This document shows, in pieces, positions 9,085 through 17,770 of a DNA stretch of 35,967 nt. The number at the start of each line of letters is the position of its first letter. Position 1 is the first letter of the stretch. Below the pieces are notes generated by a model. It was not told the origin of the DNA. It did not search any database and was given only the letters and a program-made list of their open reading frames with translations. Source of the stretch: Bacteroidales bacterium (GTDB lineage: Bacteria > Bacteroidota > Bacteroidia > Bacteroidales > UBA7960); assembly GCA_003559855.1 (NCBI GenBank), contig PWJZ01000117.1:1-35967 (forward strand). The letters are read 5' to 3'. Position numbers and translations under genes: made by a program.

Positions 9085-11145
9085 TTAGTTTGCAATCTGA
9101 ACACGTTCTGTTATAACGCCTTCAGGGGTATGGATTTCCATAAAGTAAACTCCTGTGCGCAGGTTGCTCACGTTGAGCTTATGGTTTAATGTACCAACAT
9201 CAACATTCATGATCACTTGTCCGCTGATGCTAATCATCCTGATCTTGCTGATCAATTCGCTTGACTGGATGTTAAGCTCTGTGCGTGCAGGGTTGGGATA
9301 AACGTTTATCTCAACCGCATGTATTTCTTTTACAGATATATGTAAGAAATTGGCAGTAAGGGTGATATCTGCAGCCGGCATAGTTACGGTTGCAGTTGCC
9401 GCTTCCTCGTCGTCAACATGCTGTGTATCTCCTGACCAGTCTACAAATATAAATTCTTCTTCCGGTGTAGCAGTAATAGTTACCTCTGTGCCTTCTTCGT
9501 ATTCACCTGCGCCGTCAACATCACCACCATCAGCCGGGTCAGCATTAAGGGTAAGGGTATACAGCGGAGGATCAAATTCGAAATTGGCAGTGAGAGTAAC
9601 ATCTGCGGCCGGCATAGTATAGTGAAATTCTGCCTCATCGCTTACCTCTTCACCGGCTTCGTCTGTCCAGTTAATGAACAACCAGTGTTCTGCAGGAGTA
9701 GCTATTACATGTGCTTCTTCACCTTCGGCGTAATCACCTTCACCTTCAACTTCACCACCTTCTTCCGGATTAGCCACAAGAGTAAGTGTGTAAGTGGGTG
9801 CAAAGTGAGCCGTAAGATCAACATCGGCAGCCGGCATGGTTACGATAGTTTCTGCTGAGGCCGGATCAATAATATGTTCTATATCGCCTGTCCATTCGGT
9901 GAAGAACCATCCCTCATTTGCTTCAGCCCAAATTTCTACCTCCTGATCTACTACATACTCACCGGCACCAGTAACAACACCACCATCTTCGGGTTCTGCA
10001 TGGAGAGTGAGATCGTAGAATATTGGCATCAGGGTTATGTCTATGTCAATGTGGTCTTCCTCCACTTCAACCTCACCATCGTAAGGTTCATATCCATCCT
10101 TGGTAATTTCGTACTCATATATGCCCGGAAGTAATCCATCAACTACTGCAACACCATTAACATTGGTAGTGTAATCTTCGCCGTCGAAATTAACGTTGGC
10201 ACCTGCAACAGGATTACCGGTATGATCACAAACAACCGTAAAAGTAACATTTACACCCGGTAAAGGATCCATCTCAACTTCCACGGTAATTTCAGTATCT
10301 ATAACCTCAAAGTCACCATCCGCGTCACTGTATCCCGATTTTTCCACCAGATATTCATAGGTTCCTGCGGGAAAATCAAATACATATACGCCCGGATCAT
10401 AAGTTTCACCATCTATAGTGATAGTAGCCTCTTCGATTGGATCACCGGTTTCTGCATCTGTAATCTCAAAAGTAACCTCCCAGGTTTCTTCGGAAGGTTC
10501 AACAAATATAGCCATATTCCAGTCATACATAAGACCAAGTTCACCGAGGTATTGCCAGTTAACGCCGGGATCTGTAACCTGACCTATCAAAACCAAATCA
10601 CTGTAACCGCCCATTGTCAAAGATCCAGCGGCACCCGCCGGGAAAAATCCATCGCCTATATCGTTCCATTCGATGCCAAATACAAGCTCCTCGCTGGCAT
10701 CGATTAGATGATAAGGCTCTTCCAAATCAATCTCCTGCCATGTGTTGAGCTGATCTGAAGCTGCATAGCTGACATACTCCGTCAGGCCGCCCGGAGGAGC
10801 ATGATCAGGTGCCTGCCAGATCTTGATAGTCGGATCACCGGTCATAGTAGGATCCTGCTGATAAAACTCAACTTTCTTAACTGCCCAGCCGTCATAATCA
10901 GCAAGATGAGTTTGGTCGAAGCGGATGGCAGATGTCCACCAGCCCGGAGCATTCAAACCAATTGCAGTGAAGTTTATCCCGTCATCCCACCTGAGCCATT
11001 CGCCTTCTCTTTCATCCTGATGAAATACAGGAGAAAGACCTCCGTTTGACTCAGTTTTTTCAAAGTGGTACTGAGAAAAACCAGCTGCAGTGAACATAAA
11101 GCTTAAAAACAAGCCATAAGTAATCGTTCGTAGTACTTTCTTCAT
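9085..11145 (-). CDS. T9SS-exported multidomain repeat protein (InlB-like and PEGA-like repeats)
   Basis: A 686-residue extracellular protein. Order: signal peptide (1-24); an N-terminal beta-sandwich-like region (about 25-220) rich in Trp and Asp; two carboxypeptidase-regulatory or PEGA-like domains (about 221-297 and 298-375), each with a GxYEYxxxKxGY signature; three InlB B-like repeats (about 376-449, 450-525, 528-601), each ending in TMPAADxxLTAxF; and a C-terminal T9SS type A sorting domain (about 612-686) beginning INVYPNPARTELNI and ending in LRTGVYFMEI and ERVQIAN. The C-terminal domain directs passage through the outer membrane by type IX secretion. No enzyme domain is seen; an adhesin or structural surface role is inference. 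The 1063-residue protein at 28566-31757 shares the repeat, regulatory-like and sorting domains. Confidence 0.85.
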   Translation of the reverse strand: MKKVLRTITYGLFLSFMFTAAGFSQYHFEKTESNGGLSPVFHQDEREGEWLRWDDGINFTAIGLNAPGWWTSAIRFDQTHLADYDGWAVKKVEFYQQDPTMTGDPTIKIWQAPDHAPPGGLTEYVSYAASDQLNTWQEIDLEEPYHLIDASEELVFGIEWNDIGDGFFPAGAAGSLTMGGYSDLVLIGQVTDPGVNWQYLGELGLMYDWNMAIFVEPSEETWEVTFEITDAETGDPIEEATITIDGETYDPGVYVFDFPAGTYEYLVEKSGYSDADGDFEVIDTEITVEVEMDPLPGVNVTFTVVCDHTGNPVAGANVNFDGEDYTTNVNGVAVVDGLLPGIYEYEITKDGYEPYDGEVEVEEDHIDIDITLMPIFYDLTLHAEPEDGGVVTGAGEYVVDQEVEIWAEANEGWFFTEWTGDIEHIIDPASAETIVTMPAADVDLTAHFAPTYTLTLVANPEEGGEVEGEGDYAEGEEAHVIATPAEHWLFINWTDEAGEEVSDEAEFHYTMPAADVTLTANFEFDPPLYTLTLNADPADGGDVDGAGEYEEGTEVTITATPEEEFIFVDWSGDTQHVDDEEAATATVTMPAADITLTANFLHISVKEIHAVEINVYPNPARTELNIQSSELISKIRMISISGQVIMNVDVGTLNHKLNVSNLRTGVYFMEIHTPEGVITERVQIAN

Positions 11146-11211
11146 GATAAGTAAATTTTTAGTGAAACAATAAATTAATTAAAAGTTGTTAACTCTGTTT
11201 TCTTTAAAAAG

Positions 11212-11295
11212 CAAAATTAATAATAAATTTCCATTAAAAACAATAAATTTAATAATTTTTCGCAAGCAAATATAAATAAAATTATATAAAACAAG
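11212..11295 (-). promoter_or_regulatory. Candidate promoters for the 686-residue T9SS gene
   Basis: Two -7-type boxes on the minus strand: TAATTTTG (11212-11219) with ATTG 21 bases upstream, and TATATTTG (11267-11274) with CTTG 17 bases upstream. Either matches the Bacteroidota pattern imperfectly; the sequence does not decide between them. Confidence 0.4.
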
Positions 11296-11413
11296 GAAAA
11301 ATATCCGATTTTTTTTTAATTTTCATTGTCGTGGCGATAGCAAACACGCTTTTCATGTTGCTTATTCCACCTTAAATCTTCACCTTCAGTTTGCCTGGCC
11401 TTTTATTCAAGCC

Positions 11414-12877
11414 TTATTTTTCAGTAATGTTTTCAAGGGTTGCCACGAGGTATTCCCAGAATCTTTTCACACTTGGTATATTTACTGCTTCATCGGGAGA
11501 ATGAGGGTTTTTTATTGTAGGTCCGAAAGATATCATGTCGAGGTCAGGATATACATTTCCGAGCAATCCGCATTCAAGCCCGGCATGTATAACTTTAACC
11601 TCGGGGGTTTTTCCGAATTTTTGCTTGTAAACCTGTTTCATTGTTTTGAGGATCGGGCTTTCAATGTTTGGATTCCAGCCGGGATATTCGCCGGCATGTT
11701 CAACTTTTGCACCAGCCAGTTCAAAAACCGACCTTACCATATTGCAAAGGTCTTCCTTGGCTGAGTTTACCGAGCTTCTTTGAAGTGTAGCAACCTCTAC
11801 AACTCCGTTTTCTGATCTCAAAACAGCAAGGTTTGTTGATGTTTCCACCACATCTTCCATTCCCGGCACCATTCTTATAACTCCATTCGGGCATTCGTAA
11901 ACTGATCTCACCAGGTTTTGTGTTGTTTGCTGGTCAGCTACTGTTGAGCTTTCTCCTTCATAGCCCGACATATTAATCGTAGCACCGTCATCAATTGTTT
12001 GCAGCTCATTTTTGGTATTTCTGCTGATCTCTTGAACCTTTTGTAAAAATTTTTCTTCACTGGTGCCAGGTATAGCAATAATTGCTTCAGCTTCCCTGGG
12101 TATTGCATTGCGCAGGCTGCCGCCATCTACCGAGCATATCCTGAGCCCGTAATCCCTGACGCCATACCATAGAATCCGGTTAAGGATTTTTATTGCATTG
12201 CCCCGGCCCAGATTGATGTCAAGCCCGGAATGCCCGCCTTTCAAACCTTTTACCGAAAGCTTGAAAACCTTATAGCCCGTCTCCAATGATTCTTCCTGGT
12301 ATTTGAAGAAAGCATTTGTATCAATACCGCCTGCGCATCCTATGTAAAGCTCACCTTCATCTTCAGAGTCGAGGTTCAATAATATGTTGCCCTTTATAAA
12401 ACCGGGTTTGAGAGCAAAAGCCCCGGTCATACCGGTTTCTTCATCAACGGTAAAAAGGCATTCGACAGGCCCGTGCTTAAGATCATTATCTGCAAGAACA
12501 GCCATAGCCGCTGCCACCCCTATACCGTTATCCGCCCCAAGAGTAGTGCCTCGTGCCTTGACCCAGTCACCATCAACGTAAGCATTGATAGGATCTTTGT
12601 CGAAATCATGACCGGTTTCATTGTTCTTTTGAGGTACCATATCAAGATGACCCTGCAAAACCACCGTTTTCCTGTTTTCCATACCCACGGTTGCAGGTTT
12701 GCGTATCAATATGTTTCCAACGCTATCTTTCTTTGCCTCCAGATTATGCTCTTCGGCAAACCGCATAACAAAATCAATTATCTTCGATTCTTTTTTCGAC
12801 GGATGCGGAATGTTGCATATCTGTTGGAAAATATTCCAAAGTTTTTCGGGCTTCAAATTGCTCAATTCTTTACTCAT
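11414..12877 (-). CDS. pepD: Aminoacyl-histidine dipeptidase (Xaa-His dipeptidase, M20C)
   Basis: A 487-residue cytosolic zinc metallopeptidase of family M20C that hydrolyses Xaa-His and other dipeptides. The metal and catalytic motifs are intact: LQGHLDMVPQK (His77, Asp79), GTTLGADNGIG (Asp116 bridging), VDEETGMTGAF (Glu146 base, Glu147), LNLDSEDEGE (Asp170) and KNPHSPDEAVN (His459). HAGLECG, also typical of PepD, is present. Length matches the usual 480-490 residues. It stands alone between the T9SS gene and the lipoprotein gene; the 65-base gap behind the upstream lipoprotein gene on the same strand allows co-transcription. Confidence 0.95.
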   Translation of the reverse strand: MSKELSNLKPEKLWNIFQQICNIPHPSKKESKIIDFVMRFAEEHNLEAKKDSVGNILIRKPATVGMENRKTVVLQGHLDMVPQKNNETGHDFDKDPINAYVDGDWVKARGTTLGADNGIGVAAAMAVLADNDLKHGPVECLFTVDEETGMTGAFALKPGFIKGNILLNLDSEDEGELYIGCAGGIDTNAFFKYQEESLETGYKVFKLSVKGLKGGHSGLDINLGRGNAIKILNRILWYGVRDYGLRICSVDGGSLRNAIPREAEAIIAIPGTSEEKFLQKVQEISRNTKNELQTIDDGATINMSGYEGESSTVADQQTTQNLVRSVYECPNGVIRMVPGMEDVVETSTNLAVLRSENGVVEVATLQRSSVNSAKEDLCNMVRSVFELAGAKVEHAGEYPGWNPNIESPILKTMKQVYKQKFGKTPEVKVIHAGLECGLLGNVYPDLDMISFGPTIKNPHSPDEAVNIPSVKRFWEYLVATLENITEK

Positions 12878-12942
12878 GATATACGAAAAATTTTTATGTT
12901 TATAAATTTGATCTGATATAATTAAGATTAATCATTTGCCAC

Positions 12943-14418
12943 TCACTCGTCATTCTCTTCTTCAAACTCATAATACTGATAGGCACCAATATCTGACCGT
13001 TCAAACCTGTCATGGCCCAAAATATCATACGGTATATCCTGTGAGATATGTGGGTCGCCTTCCCCTATGGCAGGTGAACCTTCCAGGATGCGGTAATCGT
13101 TTTCCGACACATCATTGAACAGCGGATCCTGGTTTTTGAGAACATTGACATAATTGCTGCCGGAAACATCTTTAAGCGTTTTTAAAATAGTATGATGAAA
13201 GGTATAATTTGCCTGTCCGCCGCCTTCATAAAAGTCATACCAGATTTCTTCTTCCAGGTTTCCATATATAATGGAGTTTCCAAAGAAAGCCTTTTCAAGG
13301 TCGCTTACATGGTAATTACCGTCTTCATCCCGGTAGTAGTTATTCAGCAAAAGAGTAGGGGTTTGACGTATTGAGATATTGTAATAATTTGCGAATGTAC
13401 TGTGCCTGAAGTCATATTTTCCTCCCAGCGAGAGAACAGCGGCAAATTCACCACAGTTTGATATGACAACATTTTCACCTACCACGTGGCTACTCTGTGC
13501 CAGAAGTCCGGCAATGCTCATATTGCGTATAAAGGTATTTTTCAGTTTTAAGGTGGGCTCTGTATAGCTGCCGACATAATCAACATGCAGCCCCACCGTA
13601 CCGTTTTTAATAACAGCATTGTTTATTTCGTGGTCGCGGCTTGTTTTCATCATCCAGATTCGCCCCCACTGACCGGGGCGTTCACTGTAATGCTGCTCCA
13701 AACGCGCCCCCTCAATGGTTACCGGTTGCTCCATTGTGCCCATGACCTTAAAGGTCGACTCCTCCCAAAAAATCATGCTGGCATTGCTAAACATGTGAAT
13801 ACGCGAACCCTGCTCAACAGTAAGGGTGCTGCCCGGTGCAACAATAACCAAACCGTACACAACATAAGGCAATTCACCGGTCCAGGTAGTATTTTCATCT
13901 ATTAAATAACATTTGACTGTGTCGCCGTTTATTATCAAATGATCCTCCGGACGAATGAAAACAGCATCCTGACCCCAGGCAACAAGCTTGACAGATTGTA
14001 CATTCTCATTAATATGAAAATTTAAGTTGGCTGTTATAATCATCGGCAAATTATATTTTACGGGATCCAAAGTCACTTCCGCAAAAATAAATATAGAGTC
14101 TTTGGGTTCTATATATACATCATGGATCTCACGCCCCGGTTCTCCGTCAACATTTATCCTGAATTGTAAATCTTCATCCCCGCTAATCTCAATTTTTGAA
14201 ATGTGAATTCGCTTGTTGTAATCGTTATAAACTTTCATGCTCCTGGTTGCGCTTCCCAAAGTAGTGAAAACCGTGTCAAACATAATAGTGTCGGTCGAAA
14301 AAGATAATTTTACCTCCGGCGAGATCAGAATATCATCATCACGGCAGCCCTGGAAAGTAAAAGCATATACTGCTAAAATAAAGAGAAAAGGTATGTAAAG
14401 AATATGTCTGATCTTCAT
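12943..14418 (-). CDS. Lipoprotein with beta-helix (choice-of-anchor type) features, unknown function
   Basis: A 491-residue lipoprotein: signal peptide with lipobox FQGC (Cys25) followed by RDDD; acidic residues after the cysteine often go with surface-exposed lipoproteins in Bacteroidota. Residues about 30-150 look like an Ig-like domain (FDTVFTTLGSATRSMKVYN). From about 180 on there are short, regularly spaced strands with N and G turns (VKNGTVGLHVDY-like), as in right-handed parallel beta-helices. The end, FNDVSENDYRILEGSPAIGEG followed by DIGAYQYYE, is typical of polysaccharide-lyase-like beta-helix or choice-of-anchor Q proteins. Enzyme activity cannot be claimed. It is divergent from the TPR-ribH genes. 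Confidence 0.75.
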   Translation of the reverse strand: MKIRHILYIPFLFILAVYAFTFQGCRDDDILISPEVKLSFSTDTIMFDTVFTTLGSATRSMKVYNDYNKRIHISKIEISGDEDLQFRINVDGEPGREIHDVYIEPKDSIFIFAEVTLDPVKYNLPMIITANLNFHINENVQSVKLVAWGQDAVFIRPEDHLIINGDTVKCYLIDENTTWTGELPYVVYGLVIVAPGSTLTVEQGSRIHMFSNASMIFWEESTFKVMGTMEQPVTIEGARLEQHYSERPGQWGRIWMMKTSRDHEINNAVIKNGTVGLHVDYVGSYTEPTLKLKNTFIRNMSIAGLLAQSSHVVGENVVISNCGEFAAVLSLGGKYDFRHSTFANYYNISIRQTPTLLLNNYYRDEDGNYHVSDLEKAFFGNSIIYGNLEEEIWYDFYEGGGQANYTFHHTILKTLKDVSGSNYVNVLKNQDPLFNDVSENDYRILEGSPAIGEGDPHISQDIPYDILGHDRFERSDIGAYQYYEFEEENDE

Positions 14419-14759
14419 AAAAAGTTAATCTTTGATTGTTTATATCGTCGTTTGTTTTTTACCACCCGTTTGACGGCTTGCAGTAAATATTGCTGACCGC
14501 CGGCTATTACCGCAAATTGCCAACCGCCCGACCCATTCCTTTCTCTTACTTTATGACCCGTTAATACCGTTTAATAAACTATTTTGAATTTATTGTCGTT
14601 ATCAACATCAAACCGGCAATACAACCCTGCGCTCTGTAATATAATATCACTTTGTTATTTCACAGGGTAAACAAGTTATCAATTATAACACTTTAAAATA
14701 ACGGCCCGCATATTTAAAAATTATTTAATAATAGCCTTACAAAAAAGAAACCAAAAATC
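14419..14759. other. Intergenic region between divergent genes, no gene seen
   Basis: Start region of the lipoprotein gene (-) and upstream region of the TPR gene (+). No RNA gene, strong hairpin or clear minus-strand promoter was recognised. The promoter for the plus-strand gene follows at 14760-14789. Confidence 0.5.
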
Positions 14760-14789
14760 TTTGCACGATGCAAAATTAAATTAATTTTG
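14760..14789 (+). promoter_or_regulatory. Bacteroidota-type promoter for the TPR-ribH genes
   Basis: TTTG at 14760-14763, an 18-base spacer and TAATTTTG at 14782-14789 match the sigma-ABfr consensus TTTG-N19-TAnnTTTG. The expected transcript start lies about 15 bases before the ATG at 14810, giving a very short leader. Confidence 0.7.
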
Positions 14790-14809
14790 CAGCTTAAATA
14801 AAATATATT

Positions 14810-15508
14810 ATGGCAAAAAGCAAAAAACACACCAAGGGGGAGAAGAGAGTTGAAGCCGTTGAAGGCGCCCTTAGCAAGACGGAGCAGTTTATTGAAAAAA
14901 ATCAGAATCTGATTTTCTGGGTAGTTGGGGTAATAGTTGTTATTGCAGCAGGCTATATAGCTTATACAAGGTTTGTAATGGAGCCTCGTGAGCAAAGAGC
15001 CATGGAAGAGATCTATATGGCTGAAAGATATTTTGAAAATGATTCTCTGGAAAAGGCTCTTTACGGCGACGGTATTCATTTGGGCTTTCTTGATATCATT
15101 GAAGAGTTTCGTTTTACCAAGACGGCTAATTTAGCCAGGTATTATGCCGGGATAAGCTATTTCAGGCTTGATGAATATGAAAAAGCCATTGATCACCTGA
15201 AAAGCCACCGTCCGCGTGACCAGATCGTGGGTGCATTGTCATATGGTGCAATTGGCGATGCATATCTTGAACTGAGTGATAAAAGTCAGGCTATCCGTTA
15301 TTACACCAGGGCTTATCGTCACGAGCCCAATATATTTACTACCCCGGTATTTCTGTTTAAGGCAGCTCAGCTATACGAATACAAGGGTAAATACAATGAT
15401 GCCCTCCGTTTGTATAAACGAATAAAATATGAATACCAGGATTCGCGGGAGGCAAGGGATATCGAAAGATATATTGCAAGAACGGAAGGTCTGACAGAAA
15501 CAAATTAG
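14810..15508 (+). CDS. Membrane-anchored TPR protein upstream of ribH
   Basis: A 232-residue protein: a lysine-rich cytoplasmic N-terminus (about 1-30), one membrane segment (NLIFWVVGVIVVIAAGYIAY, about 34-53), then a soluble part with at least three tetratricopeptide repeats (about 95-225; LARYYAGISYFRLDEYEKAI, SYGAIGDAYLELSDKSQAI, FLFKAAQLYEYKGKYNDALR). The layout resembles YfgM/periplasmic TPR proteins, which bind partner proteins. It lies upstream of ribH on the same strand in many Bacteroidota (recalled, not checked). The specific partner is unknown. Confidence 0.85.
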   Translation: MAKSKKHTKGEKRVEAVEGALSKTEQFIEKNQNLIFWVVGVIVVIAAGYIAYTRFVMEPREQRAMEEIYMAERYFENDSLEKALYGDGIHLGFLDIIEEFRFTKTANLARYYAGISYFRLDEYEKAIDHLKSHRPRDQIVGALSYGAIGDAYLELSDKSQAIRYYTRAYRHEPNIFTTPVFLFKAAQLYEYKGKYNDALRLYKRIKYEYQDSREARDIERYIARTEGLTETN

Positions 15509-15519
15509 CACACTGACAG

Positions 15520-15540
15520 GGCAAAACGAGCCGTTTTGCC
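15520..15540 (+). promoter_or_regulatory. Hairpin in the TPR-ribH intergenic space
   Basis: GGCAAAAC and GTTTTGCC form an eight-base-pair stem with a five-base loop, 42 bases before the ribH start. No T-run follows, so it is not a standard terminator; it could be a processing or stability element. It does not resemble the FMN riboswitch. Confidence 0.4.
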
Positions 15541-15581
15541 GTATTACGCAACAAAACTGATCCTGAAACAAGCAGCATAAT

Positions 15582-16082
15582 ATGAGCGGAAAGAAAAAAA
15601 ACCTGTCCGGTTTGAACAGCGGTTTTATTACAGATGCTTCCGATATGCGCATCGGAGTAGTAGTATCGGAATGGAATGGTGAAATTACTTCCGCTTTGCT
15701 TAAAGGTGCCGTTGATACCATGAAAAGCATGGGTGTTGAAGAAGAAAAAATTCATGTATATCATGTGCCCGGCAGCTTTGAATTACCTATGGGAGCCAAA
15801 CTATTGGCTGCAAACCTGAAAGTTGATGCTGTTATATGTTTAGGCTGTATAATACAGGGAGAAACAAGACATTTTGAATTTATTTCCAATGCAGTTGCTA
15901 ACGGCATTACAAAAGTTGCTCTTGATACCGGTATTCCCGTTATTTTCGGAATACTTACTCCCGGCAATTATCAGCAAGCCAAAGACCGTGCCGGCGGAAA
16001 ACACGGAAATAAAGGCGATGAAGCAGGTGCCACAGTCATTAAAATGATAAAACTTAAAAGAGAGCTTTCAACCAATAAATAG
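15582..16082 (+). CDS. ribH: 6,7-dimethyl-8-ribityllumazine synthase
   Basis: A 166-residue enzyme of the penultimate step of riboflavin synthesis: it joins 5-amino-6-ribitylaminouracil with 3,4-dihydroxy-2-butanone 4-phosphate. Motifs: VVSEWNGEIT (ribityl-binding region), VPGSFELPMGAK, CLGCIIQGETRHFEFI with the catalytic His, and GILTPGNYQQAKDRAGG followed by HGNKGDEAG, which contacts phosphate. Length is normal. The other rib genes are not in the window. It follows the TPR gene by 73 bases and is probably on the same transcript. Confidence 0.97.
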   Translation: MSGKKKNLSGLNSGFITDASDMRIGVVVSEWNGEITSALLKGAVDTMKSMGVEEEKIHVYHVPGSFELPMGAKLLAANLKVDAVICLGCIIQGETRHFEFISNAVANGITKVALDTGIPVIFGILTPGNYQQAKDRAGGKHGNKGDEAGATVIKMIKLKRELSTNK

Positions 16083-16178
16083 TTGTTAAAAGTAATTATC
16101 CGGGTTTTTTACCTGAAAAAACATACTTGCAGCGTTTTTTTGTGTATATACAATCAACAGCCATGCAGTTGTTAACAA

Positions 16179-17153
16179 ATGAAATCACACAATAACATGC
16201 CTCCCCAAAAGCCAGACATAGTGTTTATGGGAACGCCCGGACTGGCGGCTTATATCTTGAACACGCTGCTTGAACATGGCTGCCGGATAGCTGCCGTGGT
16301 TACTTCGCCTGACAAACCGTCAGGAAGAGGAAGAAAAATGCGTATAAGTGAAGTGAAAAAGACAGCCCTGGAATATGATCTTAAAATATTGCAACCTGAA
16401 AATCTGAGCAACCCCGATTTCATAAACGATTTGAAAACCATATCACCGGATGTTCAAATTGTGGTTGCCTTTCGAAAACTGCCCCGGGAAGTCTGGAAAA
16501 TACCGCCTCTGGGCACATTCAACCTGCACGCCTCCTTGCTGCCCAATTACAGAGGTGCTGCCCCCATAAACCGGGTGATCATAAATGGTGAAAAATATAC
16601 GGGAGTTACTACATTTTTTATTGATGAAAATATTGATACAGGAAAAATCCTCATGCGAGAAAAAATAAATATAGAACCCAATGAAACAGCAGGCTCTTTG
16701 CATGAAAAAATCAAAACCAAAGGCTCACAACTGGTTATTAAAACATTGGAAGGATTGGTAAATAACAGCCTTGTACCTGTTGAACAAAAAGATATGGAAA
16801 AGGAATTCGGCAGCCTGAAAAAAGCGCACAAAATATTCAGGGAAGATTGCCGGATCGATTGGAATAAATCATGCAGCGAGATAGTAAACCTTGTCAGAGG
16901 ACTGAGCCCCAACCCGGGAGCATTTACAGAACTGAGGATCAACGAAAATCCATCACTCTATGTTAAAATATTTGAAGCAATACCTGAAAAGTTTGAACAT
17001 AATTATCCCGTTAAATCAATAATTACCGATAACAAGACATATTTAAAGATTGCGACACCCGACGGAGCAGTAAACATAAAAAAGCTGCAGTTGCCGGGCA
17101 AACGACGCATTACTGCGGAAGAATTTTTGAGGGGATATGATATTTCCAAATAA
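16179..17153 (+). CDS. fmt: Methionyl-tRNA formyltransferase
   Basis: A 324-residue enzyme that transfers a formyl group from 10-formyltetrahydrofolate to Met-tRNA(fMet). Domains: a Rossmann-type N-terminal catalytic part (about 10-210) with FMGTPGLAAYIL, TSPDKPSGRGRK, the core FNLHASLLPNYRGAAPINR (catalytic Asn and His) and FFIDENIDTG (catalytic Asp); and a C-terminal tRNA-binding barrel (about 225-324) with VRGLSPNPGAF and KKLQLPGKR. Length is normal. Both the first ATG and Met7 are plausible starts. It is followed by an A/T-rich stretch of 227 bases before the HU gene. Confidence 0.95.
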   Translation: MKSHNNMPPQKPDIVFMGTPGLAAYILNTLLEHGCRIAAVVTSPDKPSGRGRKMRISEVKKTALEYDLKILQPENLSNPDFINDLKTISPDVQIVVAFRKLPREVWKIPPLGTFNLHASLLPNYRGAAPINRVIINGEKYTGVTTFFIDENIDTGKILMREKINIEPNETAGSLHEKIKTKGSQLVIKTLEGLVNNSLVPVEQKDMEKEFGSLKKAHKIFREDCRIDWNKSCSEIVNLVRGLSPNPGAFTELRINENPSLYVKIFEAIPEKFEHNYPVKSIITDNKTYLKIATPDGAVNIKKLQLPGKRRITAEEFLRGYDISK

Positions 17154-17303
17154 CCGGTTTTTAAAAAAAAATAATTTTTTAACACAAAATTTTAAAAATT
17201 TTCCAATCATTCTGAAAACACTATAAAAACAGTGGTTGCAGGGCTAAAGTTATTAACAAAATCGCTAATTTATCAACAAAAGCAAGGTAATTCGCAGATT
17301 TGT

Positions 17304-17334
17304 CTTGTTTTATTCAATAAATAACCTATATTTG
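17304..17334 (+). promoter_or_regulatory. Promoter of the HU gene
   Basis: CTTG (17304-17307), a 19-base spacer and a perfect -7 box TATATTTG (17327-17334). Predicted start near 17340, about 40 bases before the HU start codon. Confidence 0.65.
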
Positions 17335-17380
17335 CAGTGTTTAAAGACAATAAATATATTTTTAACCAAAACAAAAAAAG

Positions 17381-17653
17381 ATGAACAAAGCAGAATTAAT
17401 TGATGCAATTGCAGCGGGCTCAGGCTTAACTAAAGCTGATTCAAAGAGAGCTCTTGATGCATTTATTGATGCCACAACAAACGCCTTGAAAAAGAGCAAC
17501 AGGGTAGCACTTGTCGGTTTTGGTTCTTTCTCGGTAGCTAAAAGAGAAGCTCGCAAAGGCCGTAACCCACAAACTGGTAAAGAGATTACTATTCCTGCCA
17601 AAAAAGTGGTAAAATTCAAGCCGGGTGCTGAACTAGCAAAAGTTGTGAAGTAA
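17381..17653 (+). CDS. HU/IHF-family DNA-binding protein
   Basis: A 90-residue histone-like protein that bends and compacts DNA. N-terminal dimerisation helices ([20 protein letters not shown]), then the beta arm with the family signature [21 protein letters not shown] and the tip proline region [13 protein letters not shown]. Length and sequence are standard for HU. It has its own promoter and terminator, so it is a single-gene unit, as expected for a highly expressed nucleoid protein. Confidence 0.95.
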   Translation: MNKAELIDAIAAGSGLTKADSKRALDAFIDATTNALKKSNRVALVGFGSFSVAKREARKGRNPQTGKEITIPAKKVVKFKPGAELAKVVK

Positions 17654-17673
17654 GCATTAAAAAAAACTTCTAC

Positions 17674-17709
17674 AAGCCGTCCCGAAAACTTTTTCCGGAC
17701 GGCTTTTTT
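17674..17709 (+). terminator. Intrinsic terminator of the HU gene
   Basis: Stem AAGCCGTCC (17674-17682) with GGACGGCTT (17697-17705), an A/T-rich loop, and a T-run to 17709. It lies 20 bases after the HU stop codon. Confidence 0.85.
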
Positions 17710-17719
17710 AATTTACCGG

Positions 17720-17750
17720 TTTGCCGTGATCAATATAGTAACTATCTTTG
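17720..17750 (+). promoter_or_regulatory. Promoter of the ureohydrolase-trmH operon
   Basis: TTTG (17720-17723), a 19-base spacer and TATCTTTG (17743-17750): an exact match to the Bacteroidota consensus. The transcript would start near 17755, so the ATG at 17726 cannot be used and the ATG at 17771 is favoured. Confidence 0.75.
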
Positions 17751-17770
17751 CCGTCGGCAAAAAAACCATT

